A stretch of 64,000 bases of DNA from Panagrolaimus kolymaensis (lineage: Eukaryota; Nematoda; Chromadorea; Rhabditida; Panagrolaimidae): the NCBI GenBank assembly GCA_028622995.1, contig JAJQJQ010000049.1, positions 1,798,001 to 1,862,000 of the forward strand. Direction: 5' to 3'. This document shows positions 41,357 through 54,600 of this stretch, piece by piece. Position 1 is the first letter of the stretch, and the number at the start of each line of letters is the position of its first letter. A program made the position numbers and the translations under genes. Below the pieces are notes generated by a model. That model had not been told where the DNA came from. It did not search any database and saw nothing but the letters and a program-made list of their open reading frames with translations.

Positions 41357-41860
41357 TTTATTGCTTTATCACTGTATCGATATGAATTTTCAATCTTTTG
41401 CTTTCAACTGTTTATTATATTTGTTATTAAAGAATCATTTCTGTTAAACATAGTGTTTTTTATAATGTTTTATAATTTTTATGATAAATTTTTTTTGCAA
41501 ATAAATCTTACTAGTTGTGAAATCGTTTTACTTTTTATGTATGCATTTTGATTATTATCAGTTAACTTAATTTATTTGTGTCTATTCTGTAAAATTTGAA
41601 CTAAACAATGGTATCGTCTCTGTTTTATCCAAAGCTCTCAAAGGTGCTTCAAGTTTCGTCCGAAAGGAGCATAAATTGTAAACCGTTATTACAACATAAC
41701 ATGCAACTAACTCTATATGATATCCACAAATGCAAAACACAATAAGTTACACTAAAAGTTTTTTTCTTCATAAAGGAAACATACACGCATAAAACATGCT
41801 CAGAAAATATGAGAAAAAATGACATTTACAGAAGTTACAAGTTTTTAACAATAAATTTAT
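41357..41860. other. Convergent spacer between CNOT3 and CUL3
   Basis: AT-rich 3' regions of two convergent genes. On the minus strand an AATAAA word lies within ten bases of the CUL3 stop (about 41850-41855). Nothing else was recognised. Confidence 0.55.
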
Positions 41861-44532
41861 TTAAGCAACGTAGCGATAGCAACGAGAATCATGATCATCA
41901 CGTTTCAAGTAATCACGTTCCATTAAAGATTCAATACGCTTCTTGATGAGTGTTGGATCAGGTAGAAAACGTGGTGCCAATTGCATAGTAACTTCGGTGA
42001 TAAGTTCATTATGATTAAGTTTTTGACGAGATTTCATGATTCTGACAATAGCAGCTTCAATTTCATGTTTGCGATCTTCATCAACCTTAAACGAAAGAGG
42101 TTGTTAAAAAAAATAGATAGAGAAATACACTTACCTTTGAACGAGTTTCTTTTCTTTCAGGTTCACTTTCGCCACCTTTATTAGAAATTTGTTGAATGCG
42201 AATTCGAGTCAACTTTGAAGTAAAATCATCGTTTACAGAAAAGACATCATTTCCTTCTAAAACAATGCAGTAAGAAATAATAAATTATGAATAAACAACC
42301 AACCAATTTCACGAGAGGTTCCTTCGCGCTTCAAAACACGCTGTGCAGCTTTACCCATGGCCATAGACATTAAAGCTCGCTTTAAATCACGATCAGGAAT
42401 CTTTGTATTTTCCATTAGTTGAGTGTAGGTGAATGATTGACCATTATTGAATTGCATCAAAGCACACATTTGATAAGTATTAACAGATAAAATTTTTGAT
42501 TCTTCTCGCAATTGTTCAGATCCGTCCTAAATTTTAAAGGTTATGTTAAATATGAAAAAAGAAGAAAAGCTTACTATTTTCTTGTAAAACGTAGCTTTAA
42601 TATCAGCGAATCCCAAGCATGGATTAAGTGTAAGCAATCGACCACTATGCTTTTCAAGATAAAAATCTTTGAACTTCTTAAAGGTTGCTTCAGATGAAGG
42701 TGGAATATTACACATTTCAACTTCGCTAATAGGCCAATAAACCTTTGTTAACACTTTGACAGAAAGATCGACCTAAAATTAAAAATAAGAAAAAGAAAAA
42801 GAAAGGGAACAAAACAAAACCAACTTCATTTGAATGATCAAGTTCTTTGTAAACATTCATAAGAGTATTGGAAGCTTCCATATCTTTAAACATTCCTTCG
42901 AGCTTTGAAGTAAAGTGAGCACCACATTCAGTTTTCAACTTTGAAATCATAGACTTTTCAGCATCATCAGAACTGCTTTTGGCCCAAAGTAAACGTTTTG
43001 CAAGATGTTGCTTGTAATACCTAAAATATAAATGTTACAATAAGCTAGCCGAATAAAAACATTTACCGTTCGAATACGTCTTTTTCTTGTAAGAATCTGA
43101 AAAGCACCATCGCTTTGTCCAATACGTTATCAGCATCCCCTTCGTTCAAGGTCTTCAAACCCTTTCTCAGCTTATCGTCAATATAAAGTGACAAAAATTC
43201 AGGACTTTTTGAATTGAGATTAAGGAAATATTCAAAATCAGATTGAATTTTATTCTTAAAATCTTTATCATCGTGAAAAGCATTTTTGAGAAAATGATCA
43301 AATCGTTCCTTGAGATCGAGTAAGCTTTGAATGTATTGAACAGGATTAGCAGGACCACCATCTTCACCATTTTTGACCAAAGCTTCACCACGACCGCGCA
43401 AAAATTTGCTCATTGCATCTGTCATAACCGTGATTCCATTTTCAGCACGTTTCAATAAACCATAGAGCAATTTCAAATCTTCAATACAATTGTTGTTAAG
43501 CATGAAAATAAGACCACTGTTTTCCATATCAATAACAGTTTGCATATGCGATACAATGAGTTCTTGTTGTAAAACAATCATTATTTTGGCTTCGGTGACC
43601 TTGTCCAAGTATCGATCAGATCTTTCTTTTTCTTCAATTAAGCAGTCATTAACTTTGCGAACAAAGACGCTTGCACTGTTTTCAGCTAAAAACTTCTGTC
43701 CAGCAGCCCGATAGTAACCAGCTGATTCTCTCAAGAACAAAGTTTCAAAATGAGTTTCATAGTAAGAACGAGATCCAAGACCAAGTTGAAGAAGCATTTC
43801 ACATGCAGCCTTTAGACTCATCCTGAAAAACCAGATCGCATAAATTTAAACACAATGTAAAAGTAAAATTACCAATCGATAGCTTCTTTCTTTCGTTCAC
43901 ATTCAATCATACTAAGCATAGTTGCTTTTAAAAGATCATTGATGGAAGATTGGTTGACCACTTGATCACGAAAAAGTTGAAGACCCAGATTATAAACAAG
44001 TTCCAAATCACGACGGTTTTGAGAGACAAAAACACGATCAAGATACATAACGATATCTCGAATCATCACCATGGCAACGGTATGATCCTTGAAACAGTGA
44101 ATTAATGTAGACAAGAAGTTTGTATTAGCCGCTTCAGTAACAGAAGGGCGAACAGCATCAACCAAATGACAATTGACAGATTCTTTGACACCATCATATA
44201 GTTTTTCACCAAACCTGTTGAGAACCTATAAAGAAATGACAGTTAAAAATGATAAAACTTTAAAAATCACAAACCATGCTGTAAGCATTTCGATAGAGTT
44301 CTTCAAAGCTGAAACCGGAGTTATTCTGGTTCAAAATGTCGTTGATAGCCTTCTTCAATATTGCCCAAGGTTGGTCAGCATTACGTTCATCCACGTTAGA
44401 CTGAAATAAAAGTTCCGTCATTTTAAGAAAATAAAGAAGTGAAGTAAACTGTTTATATAACAGTTTTGATAAAATGGAAAAATAACTCACCATTCTTATT
44501 TTCATTTTATCGGTTCGACGAGATTTTTGCAT
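41861..44532 (-). CDS. CUL3: Cullin-3
   Basis: Nine exons on the minus strand (44491-44532, 44275-44400, 43873-44225, 43067-43822, 42825-43020, 42575-42772, 42304-42526, 42135-42256, 41861-42085) give 746 residues, near the family norm. CUL3 is the scaffold of BTB-adaptor ubiquitin ligases. Diagnostic stretches are [18 protein letters not shown] near the N-terminus, [71 protein letters not shown] and [20 protein letters not shown] in the cullin-homology region. The neddylation site Lys lies in [16 protein letters not shown], and the winged-helix tail ends [18 protein letters not shown]. An ACTTTTCAG acceptor ends 11 nt before the ATG, consistent with trans-splicing. Confidence 0.97.
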
Positions 44533-47500
44533 AACAACAAAATCTGAAAAGTAAAGATAAGGTTAAAAGTTTTTCACAATATCTTAAATACACGGATAAA
44601 AAGGTTAGGGAGAAAACTTTTTTAAGGCAATGTTTGATTGTTGGAGGATGTTGTTTAAAATAAATTTAGAGAAAAAGTGAGTGATAAAAGATTGTTGAAT
44701 CGAACAACAACAAAAAAGATATAAGCTTTGGATGCAACATGCTAGTTTTGCCGTGAGTAAATGTGTAAGAGCTCGTGGAATCAATCGTGGAGGGAGATGC
44801 AATTTATTTGTCTTCTTCAAATAATTATTATTAGGCAGGTCAATTACCAAAATTATTTTAATTGATATTTACCAAAGAAATCCACAATTACAATAATTAT
44901 TTATTTTATCAACTTTGAAAGTTGCAATTTTTCTTTCACATTTTACGCATTTTTTTCTTCTTCCATATATTTTATTTTTTTGCAAAACAAAAAAAAACAT
45001 CATTCAAGCATTTTTTTTCAACAGAAAACAAAAAAATTTGCATAAAAACTTTTTGCATTCATTCTTTTTTAGCCTAAAAAAAGAGTAAATTTTTGAATGA
45101 AACTGAAAAATTTTATTTTCATTCATTGAATGCTTTTTCCCTTCTTCTAAAACAGGTTGTCACAATTCCGTGTCATTTTACTTTTTCATTCACAAAAAAA
45201 AAGGAAAAGAGAAAATTTGCATAAACTTTTCTTTCTCATTTACAAAAAAATGAAAGATTGTTTGAGAAACATTTATAAATTTGCATATTACAACAAATTT
45301 ATTTCTGCAACACCGTTTTCTATCATAACATAATGAACTATACAGTTACTCGCGCGCCGAAGGCGCGCCCCTTTTTACTAGTACTCATTGAAAGTTGGTT
45401 GGTTTTCTGCTTCCTTCCTTTCTCCTTCATGGCTTCCTTCATCTTCGCCAACTTCATTTTTATTCTTGGTTTATATCTTTCATCAAATTCAAACACATGA
45501 AAATTCTTACAATCTGTATGAGAATTTTTTGGTGCAATTTTAATAAATTAGAAAAATCAAATGTTTTATTTTTATAGCAAAAAAGTGGAACTTTTTGTAT
45601 TAAAAATTTTTTGATATAAAAAAGCACCAAGCAAAAAAAAAAACATGCAAAAAATAAAAAAGTCAAAATGCATTTTTATTTTATTTTTGCTAAGAAAAAT
45701 TGGAAAGAAGTACTTTTTTCAATGAATATAATATTGTTCGTTTTTTTATAAGATGCAGAAAAAAAAAGAAAGAAAACAATAAAAAAAAAAAAGCTATGGT
45801 TTAATATGTAAAAGTCACGGCATGGTTTCATGCAACCATCTCTCAATAAAGAAATTTGTTGTGTCTGAAAAAAAGTTGCAGAAAAAATTAATAAAAGCTT
45901 TTTGAAGAAATTAGAAGAAAATAAATTTAATATTTCTTAGGTTTTTAAAATTTAATTGTATTAAAAAAAACAACAAATTATAATTTCTCATTTATTGAAT
46001 GAGAGTTTTAAAAAGTGTTTATATAAAAAATTTCCCGATAGAATTTTTTTCTGTTAGTGATTCTGGACCACAAATTTTTTCCATTTATCCCCTCAATTTT
46101 TGCACAGTGATTCAAAATGTTGTCTTTTATCGATAAATATGCTTTTCTTCCAGTTTGTTTTACTTTGATATCGTTTGATAAAATAAGTCTCTTGACAAGC
46201 GATAAATTTACCATAATTTGGTGATTCTAGAACGTCAAAATATTTACATTCAAAAACCAGTATAATCTTTTTTTTGCTATTTTTATTGCACTTTTTTTAA
46301 TGATGGTGATCATCAAAGAAGAAGAAGAAAACGGTAATAAACTAAACTATTTTTCTTTAGAAAATGTCTAGAAAAAAAGAAGAATAAATCTTCTGAAAAA
46401 AAATTAAGTATTTTCTTTTTTTTTTTTGCTCGTCTCTCGTTTACCTAAAAAAAATAAAAAACCAACAAATCACAAACAAAAAAAATGGGGAGCCACGAAG
46501 GAGAAAAAAACAATTATTTTATTTATGCCTCCATTTTTTTAGGCGCGATTATACAGGGTTTTGGCGTTTGGCTGAATTCCTGGTCATGATAGTTGTGGCG
46601 GTGGTGGTGGTTATGTATTGTCTTTCTTTTAAACATCATCTTCCTATTTTCCATTTTTCTTTGGTTTTCATTGAAATATCATTTTTTTAATTTTTTTAGC
46701 GCTTCTTTTTTTTTGTGGGTTTTTTGGGAGTTTCTTCTATTCTCTATTTCTCTCTCCCCATTTTTACAAACACCATCGTTTTCTTATTTTGGAATTTTTA
46801 AATACGAAAACAATACCAACAACAAAAAAAAGTCGCGCATTTGAATGAATTCTTTTACTTTCTTGTTTTTTTGGTTTAAAAAAACTCTTTTGCTGTCATT
46901 TTTCCCCAATCATTTATTTTCTACATGGACACCCAAAAATATTTTGTTTACAATCAGCAAACAAAGAAGAAGATTCGTTTAATTGTGTTTATTTGCGCAT
47001 CTTCATTTTAATTTCTGGAGTTTTCATCTCTTTTTTAGCGACGATTTAAAAAAAATATTTTTTCTAATAAATTTTTGACCGCCTAAATTTATAGCTTTTG
47101 AATTTGATAGGAAAAAAAATTGGATAAAAAGCAAAATAGCTTATTCCGTAAGCTAACATCAATCTAGGTTGATCAGAATTTAATTATTTTATAAAATTTT
47201 TAAATTTTTTTCTTCTAAATTTTGGATAAGAGGAATTTATTATTTTTGCATACCGAGTTTTTCCAAGCTTCTCCAACCTTTGGTTTGATGGCCGTCGTGA
47301 AACCCCAAAGAAATGCTATCTCTTTTTTTCATAACAAAAAATATTTTATAAGTTAGTTGTTAAAGTTTTAGTTGGATGCAGCATCAATGATCGATTATAT
47401 TTTTCATAATGATTTATTATAATTCAAACTTTGTGTGTTTACTAAAAAACTTTCTTCCCATCACTATTTTTTCCTTTCTTTTTTTACTGTAACTTTTTTT

Positions 47501-49257
47501 TCTTGATTTGACCTTCGAAAAAATAAATACAACCTTTACTAGCCATAATTTGCTGCCAAAATATTTTTATCGTTCTTTTTAACTTCTTTTTTTTCAACGA
47601 GGCACGATTGAAATGTTTTTGATTTCTGAAAATTAACAAATTAAACACATTTTTTTTCTTATTCGAGAAATAAATGTAGCATTTCAAAATAAATCAATTT
47701 TTTCTTTTCTTGCATGTCTCCTTTATTTTCACTTGTCCTAATTAATCTTTTTGCATTTGCTGCTGCTATTTTTAAATTAATTTTTTTTTCTTCTTCTTTA
47801 AAACTTGGAACGCCTGATCTTTTCTTTTTTTATTATTGATTGGTTCAGGATTTTTTGGGATAAAAAAAAGTCAACCTTCTTCTCCAGCGATTACTATAAA
47901 AACTTTTTTTCCTAGTTTCACCACGAAATGCAGCCTTGTCTGTCTATAAACGTTATTATATTTTTAAAAAATGCGACAAGACTCACAATTCAGATTGTTT
48001 TGTAATTTTAAATGTCTCTTAATTTTGGCATCATTGATTAGGGTTTTTTAGCCGTTTAGCTCACTGTTGTTCATGGTTTCATAAATTTTTCTTAACTCCT
48101 CTTTCTCGTTAAAAATTTTAAACATATTACAAAATAAATTTTTTTCGTTCCCTGCTCGCGCAATTAATCGATTTTTTCCTTTCTTTCATTCTCTTCCCAT
48201 ATTTTTCTTAATGTTTTTTTTCTTGGCGGCTTATCACGTTTTTTTCGTTTTCTCCCAAAAAATAAAAAAAAATTTTGTCATCAACCATAAATAATTGACT
48301 GGCGATATAGAAAGAAAGATGGGTCGTCGACGTCCTCGTCGTTTTCTTTTTTGGTGTCGGTTTTTGGCGATGCTTATCTCAACAAAACACACTCCCATTT
48401 TTGCCTTATTTTTTCCTTGCCTTATGGCTCCAATTTCTTTCAATTTTTTTGTGCATTCATTCGTTTTTTGATTTTTATTGATTTTTTCTTAAAAGAAAAA
48501 ATTTTTTTTATGGTAAAAATAACCAAAATTTTCTTTTCTTTTTTTGAGAAATAACACCTTTTTTTATTCTTTTGTTTGATTGGAGAATTCGGGAATGATT
48601 GTTTCGAGAAAAAAAAGGAAAGAAAAATAAAATTTAATCATATTTTTTTGTTTTCAATTTTCGACTTTCAATTTTTTAGTTTAGAGAAAAAAAAATTAAA
48701 GTTTGAATGATTCAATTAAAAGGGCCGGCTTTTTTGTCTAACACGAAAAAATTTCCAAAAAACTCAAAATCCTTTTATAATTTTACAACCGCCTATTGCC
48801 TAAATAAATCTTTTGATATGCGTTCGATATCAGAGTCCAAAAGCCCTATCTTTAAAGATGCCTAAAAATAGACTTCTATTTATTCTTTTAAAAAAAATTT
48901 TTTGCTTTGTTATTATTGATTAAAACCTATGATTTTTTTAAATATTTATAACTATTGAGTCATCCAAATCGGGCCAATCTGAAGCTTGAATGGGTTCTTG
49001 ATGCTGTTGTTTTTTGTTTCATTGATTTTGATTGAGAAATAAAAAGAATAATAACAAAATTGCATCGTTATTTCTTTCTGTTTTGCTTTATTTTTGCGAG
49101 CATTTTTTATAGAATTCAAAAATCCGAGGAGGATTTTGAAATCTTTTATTCCCACGTCATTCACACCACATTTTTTTTTAAAATTTCATGCATATTTTTA
49201 TCTTTCATCTTTGATTTTTAGCGTAAAACAAATTTAAATATAATAAAAATTATTAAA
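44533..49257. other. Large gene-free region (about 4.7 kb)
   Basis: AT-rich spacer with long homopolymer runs between the divergent CUL3 and IL-17-receptor-like genes. The only striking feature is a GC-only hairpin at 45352-45368. A poly-GTGGCG-like stretch lies near 46593-46612. No convincing exon was found. Confidence 0.5.
45352..45368. other. GC-rich perfect hairpin in an AT-rich spacer
   Basis: GCGCGCC at 45352-45358 pairs perfectly with GGCGCGC at 45362-45368 around a GAA loop; read on the minus strand the loop is TTC. A run of five T follows at 45371. It is one of the few GC-only stretches in the window. The function is unknown. Confidence 0.7.
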
Positions 49258-52200
49258 ATGAGTCGATTTCTAATAATATTGCCTTTATTATTATTTCTTC
49301 AAACTTCCATAGCCGCGAATGGATCCCCTGATAGTTTGAAGAAAAATTATTGCAGTAGTTCCAAATATTGGAATTGCAATTTATTTGAACCTGAAACAAT
49401 TCCAAATTGGGTCGAACGAGCTTCATCCTCAGATGCTTTAGATTCTTCCAATGACAATGATGGTGATCAACAAAAACAAAAATCAGAGGTGGTTGATGAT
49501 CTTTTACTTCGAATTGCTTATCAAACACCTGTAAGTTATTCACATAATCGAAGAAATTTTATTTAAATATTTATTCTTTGCTTTTTTAAAAATTGACATA
49601 CAAAAGTAAAAAAACTTTGAAAACCATAAAAAAGTTTTTTTGCTAACAAAAGTTATAATTTTGATGGGAAAAGATTACTGTAAAAAGTTGCATTTATTTT
49701 GCTTTTTTGTTTTATAAAAAAAAGTTGTCATTGCTTCACATAATTTACTCTAAATGTTTTAAGTTTAAACTTCCACGTTTTTAAAAAATATTTAAAGAAA
49801 AATGAGGAAGCAAAATGTCACTTTAAAAAACAAAAATGTCAAAAAGCATGCTTGTCGTAACTTTTTTTTGTTAGTTAGTTATTTGACATGTATTTATTTA
49901 CTCATAGCTTTACTACAATTTTTTTTTAAAAAAAGAGAAGTACTAAAAAATCAGTTGAAACACGTGTCTGTCGTCCACTAAAGTCTAAGTTTTGAACTTT
50001 CATAAAAGATTTAAAAGAAAATAAAATTTTTTGACGTAATTTGTCTTTGAATCTTTTTTTCTTCTTTTTTTTGTGTGCTTTGATTTTGGCACAAAGACAC
50101 AAAACTTAAAATTCATGCTTGAGTTGTTGGGTTTATTTATATTTTTTCTGTCATGAAAGCAACTGTTTTTTTTTTCTTCTTCCTACTTGCGGCTCAAATT
50201 TTTTGGCTCCTTTTTTAAAGATGATTAAATTTATCAATCTCTGACACTTGATTTTCCAACTATTAAAAAAAAGATTGCAAAAAAAATTTATATCTTTTGC
50301 AAAAAGGGAAGGGAATGTTCTTATTTTTTTCTATAAAAAGTTTTATTAAATAACAAATAAATCAGCGAAACTTTGCTGCTTGAAAAAAAAGCAGGCGATT
50401 TCCGCCATTACCAATGAGTTCAAAGCGAGCGTCGACGATAGCGGCGTTCAAAGGCAAATGATTAATCATTCTTTGCTTGCTTGGTTCAAAGGATTTTTGA
50501 TGAACGCTTTTTTTTGAGAGAAATAAAGAAAAGAGATACGTGAAATTTTTTATTTATGTTTCGTAAACAAAACAAAAAATAAACGGAGAGAAAAAAGAAT
50601 AAAGGTTAAAGTTAAAAGAATAAAAAGATGCGATTATGTCATCCACCTCCTCCAACAATGAAGAAAAAAAAGAGAGACCACATGCGAGAAAATTCGGGGG
50701 AAAGGTTTAAAAAAATAAAATAACAAAATTAAACTTAAAAATTGGGGGAAATACTATTTAATTTGTTTTGACGAATTTTTGGTGAATAGGAAATTCGAAG
50801 TCAAAAAATTAAAAACTTATCAATTAAAAACCCAAATTAACATTGTCTCCGCTATAATTAAAAAAAAAATTATTCGTTGCAATATCCCAAGACCACTGCC
50901 TTGATTTAATTTATTGTAGTTTTCTTATTTTAAAATATTTGAATTCTGTATTGTTTAAAATCCCTCATAACCTTTACCCTTTCACGATTCACATTAAACA
51001 ACCTCCAAAACACACATTTTATTAGTAGTTTTATATAAACTTTTAACTTTGCCTACAAGAATGTGCAAAACCACCTAAAAAGAAAGATAAAATTAACTTA
51101 TTTTTTTTTTCAAAATCTTTTTATTTGTCTCAACAAAAAAAAACGATAAATGCTAATCATCTCTCTTCTAAAAATTTTTTTTATAAAGACTAGAAAAAAA
51201 AGAAATAAATAATTATTTCTTTGTTTTTGTTTAAAAAAACGTTTTTTATGATTCGATTTTTTCTTTCTCCAAAGAGTTTATTTATCAAAGAAACAATAAA
51301 AATAAACTTAAAAGGGCAAAGTCTGTTAATATCATCAAAATCAAAAACAAAACCATTAAAAATAAATGCATTCTTTTTTGGTATCTATCAAAAAAATTTT
51401 CTTTAAGTTTAAATGAAAAAAAAATTAATACAGTAAAAAAATCAATCACAAAAATTTTAATTTGCAGGTCGATGATCAAACCGGTCAACTATATGTTGCC
51501 CTTCGATTAGCATGGAGATTAAATAAAGAATTCATTCAATCCAATAATGTAACATTTTGGCTTCGAATCAATCAACTTGAGCATGGAGATGCTTTTTCAA
51601 CGGGTTATTTAAAAATTAATGGAATTCGAAAAGATGATACACCTAAAAAGAATCGAATGCTTTCTTATGTAAGTTTTGGGCCACGAAAAAATCTGAAATT
51701 CAATAGAAAAAATTTGTTAAGAAGAATCTTGCAACAACGAAAGGTTTTAGCGATCAAAACATTAAATCAAAACTTTAATGCTTTCGCGTTGAGGCTCGGA
51801 TAACATAAAATTCTCTAAATTTTATATTTAGTTTTTAAGTTTTTATTTATTAATGGTGGCAATTTTTAAATTCTTTCTTAATTTTCAGACTGAATTCAAT
51901 GCCTTTATTGAAAAGCGACTAAAAATTGGAAGAGATTATGAACTTTCTGTAAGCTTTTTACATCCTTAGAAAATCCAAAACATTTTAATTTTTTTAGTTA
52001 ATTTATCGAACCAATAACGAATCAAAAATTTTGATTTCCAGCCACACTTTAAATATTCCAACCATTCGTGAGTCGACCAAAAGTTTTTCCTTGCACAAAT
52101 CGCCTACTTTTAAAATTTCATTTTTTTAAGATTTGGATGCCGCTGAAACCAGAAAAGTTACTTGTGATAGTGAACATAGTAAGCGTATTTCAAATTTGCA

Positions 52201-54007
52201 TAAACCGCATTTTTAAATTATTTTATTTTTTTAGTTGAAAAATCTCGTAAAATTGCTGCTCGTTGGGTATCAAGCCAATATGTGGTTGTATATTCAATAA
52301 AAAAATATATTGAAATTAAATTTTATGCTGCACCTAAATGGTTTTGTTTTGATCGATATGAAATTAAAGTAACCGAAAACAATACATTCGTGGTTCAAAC
52401 CTTTGTTGTTCATGAAAAAGATTTATATAAAAATGGTTCAAATTGGATGGGAGTTTTAAAAGTGGATGGTTTAAAACCAGAAAAAAATTATAGTGTTCAA
52501 GTAAGCTTCTTTTTTTCTTTGTTGTCGAACTTGACCCTCAAAAATAATTATGGCTCAATTTTAAAATTAAATTTTTTTTAGGTTAAACCTTTCGAATATC
52601 GTGAAAATGGTGAAACATGTTTATGTCGAATTTCAAGTTCATGTGATTGCGTCCTTTCTGCGAGCTCATATTTTTCCCTGGAAAATACAGGAAAAAATTT
52701 ATATGGAAAAGTTTTGGAAGAACGGTATCTTGCAGAACAACGAGGAAAAAAAGTTAAAAAAGAAACAGCTAAAATTAAACCATTGGTTATGGTTTTTCTC
52801 ATTTTTTCGATAATTGCTGCAATTTTAATTATTGCATTTTTATTAATTTGTTTATATCGAACTGTGAGACGATCATCAAAATGGCAAAAAACACTTTTAT
52901 TAAAAAATTCTGGTTCTGGTGATAGTTTGACTCCACTCATCAAAAATCCACCAGGTAAAAATTTAATAAAAATTAAATAAGAAAAACGTATGATCCTCCA
53001 GAAAAAAAATAATAACAAAAAACTATTTCGGGGATTCTAATCAAGAAAATTATATTTCCGCTTCAGAACTTAGCAACTTTTAAAACGCTTATTTTAAATT
53101 TCTTAAAATTTTTCAGTTCAAAAAGTTTTCATCCTTAATCCAAATTCCACTAAAACAGAGTATGTAAATGAACTTGCAAAACTTCTTCAATCCAAAGGAA
53201 TAAAAGTTTATTTTTTTCCTTTTGATTCTGTGGTACTTGAAGAAAATGCATTTTATTATGTTCATAAAGCTATTTCAGATTCAGATAAAGTAATATATTT
53301 TTAAACCATTTTTAATCATCGAAAAAAACAATAATTTTTTAAGATAATTTTATTCCATTGTGATAAAACTCAACAATTAATAAATGAAGGAAAAATAAAT
53401 CGGCAAATGGCTTCAATGGATTTTTATGATAATGCTTTTATTATTGCTTTTTCGCTTTTGAAATTAAATGATAGCAAAATTGTAAGTTTTTTTTCAATGA
53501 ATTTCTGTCACGTAAAATAGGTCATTAAAAAATTAGGCAGCAGTGATCAAATTTTTTGTTGCGAGACAATTAAAAACAAAATTAATTTCTGTATTTATAA
53601 TTTTTTAGCTCCATGCAAACTTTATTGATGATCCAACAACAACAGCTCCAATGAAATCAGTGATAACCGAAACAATATATACTTTACCTCGAGATTTGCC
53701 ATATTTTTTCCAAGCTTTGCGTTTACCCAATGATCCAAATTCCATTAATCATTTAAATGAATCTTTATCTCCCAAAAATATTAATGACGATGATAATGAA
53801 ACAAATCTACCTCATGAGCTTCTTGAAAATGTTGTTATAACTAATATTAACGAAACCCAAATCCCCGAAACAATTATTCCACAAAACCAAAATCAAACAC
53901 AAACGGAAGATCTTGAATCTGTCACGGATATTCAAAATAAAGAAACAACAATAAAAATTGATGACCTTGAATCAACTTATACTGACAGCGGAATTCATTC
54001 AATGTAA
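49258..54007 (+). CDS. IL-17-receptor-like SEFIR-domain membrane protein
   Basis: Ten exons: 49258-49530, 51468-51668, 51889-51948, 51998-52067, 52131-52178, 52235-52500, 52582-52954, 53117-53289, 53344-53481 and 53609-54007. Phases close at 666 residues. A signal peptide (SRFLIILPLLLFLQTSIA) opens the protein. The extracellular part has scattered Cys, including C-x-C-x5-C-x-C in CLCRISSSCDC, and N-glycosylation sites. One membrane span lies at about 373-400 (FLIFSIIAAILIIAFLLICL). The cytoplasmic part begins near residue 431 with KVFILNPNSTKTEYVNELA, then a buried-strand pattern (IKVYFFPF, KIILFHCDKT, NAFIIAFSLLKL) typical of SEFIR domains, and an acidic tail. This layout matches the nematode IL-17 receptors (ILCR type), which signal through ACT1 and IRAK homologues. 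Which receptor paralogue it is cannot be decided. Confidence 0.8.
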
Positions 54008-54600
54008 TCAACAACAAAAATAAATAATAAATATTTGGCATGAAAATAAAAACAAAAAACGGGTTAAAAATGCCATTTATTTATTTTTCTGTTTGATAAA
54101 AAATTTTATATTAGAAAAAGTTATTGTTTTTCTTTTGCGGGTGACGACTTTGTTTTTATTTGTTGATGTTATTGTTGCTATTGTAAATTATAATAATATT
54201 ATATGTATTCTTTTTGAAGTTATAAATAATTTTTTGAGTTACTGAGAAAAAAAAATTGTTTTTAAAACTTTACAACTTTAAGAAAAGCTAAATTTTAAGC
54301 AATCAAGTCACTACTTTTGGCTCTTACAATATCCTCCTCCTATTTGCAACTTCTTCATTTTTTTACTTTCATGTTCGCTAAAGAAAATTATTTGTAAAAC
54401 TTTTTTTTTCAAACTTTTTCATTCTCAAAGCTTTCATGCAAATTTTCAAACATTTTTGAGCAATGAAAATTTTTTTTTTGAAAAAAAACCTAAATCATTT
54501 TTGCTTGCCATTTTTTTCTCAATCGATCGACGACGATAACAACAATATTCAATCAACCATCCATTCAGCCAGAGACGACGACGAACAACGACAACGAACA
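54008..54600. other. Spacer between the receptor-like gene and the small membrane protein gene
   Basis: AT-rich 3' and 5' flanks. A CCATTCAG acceptor ends at 54568, 32 nt before the next ATG, and may be a trans-splice site. A CGACGACGA-type trinucleotide stretch lies at 54526-54598. Confidence 0.45.

Noticed and set aside
52578..53018. 146-codon minus-strand open frame
   Set aside because: Antisense to exon 7 of the receptor-like gene, which has strong protein features on the plus strand.
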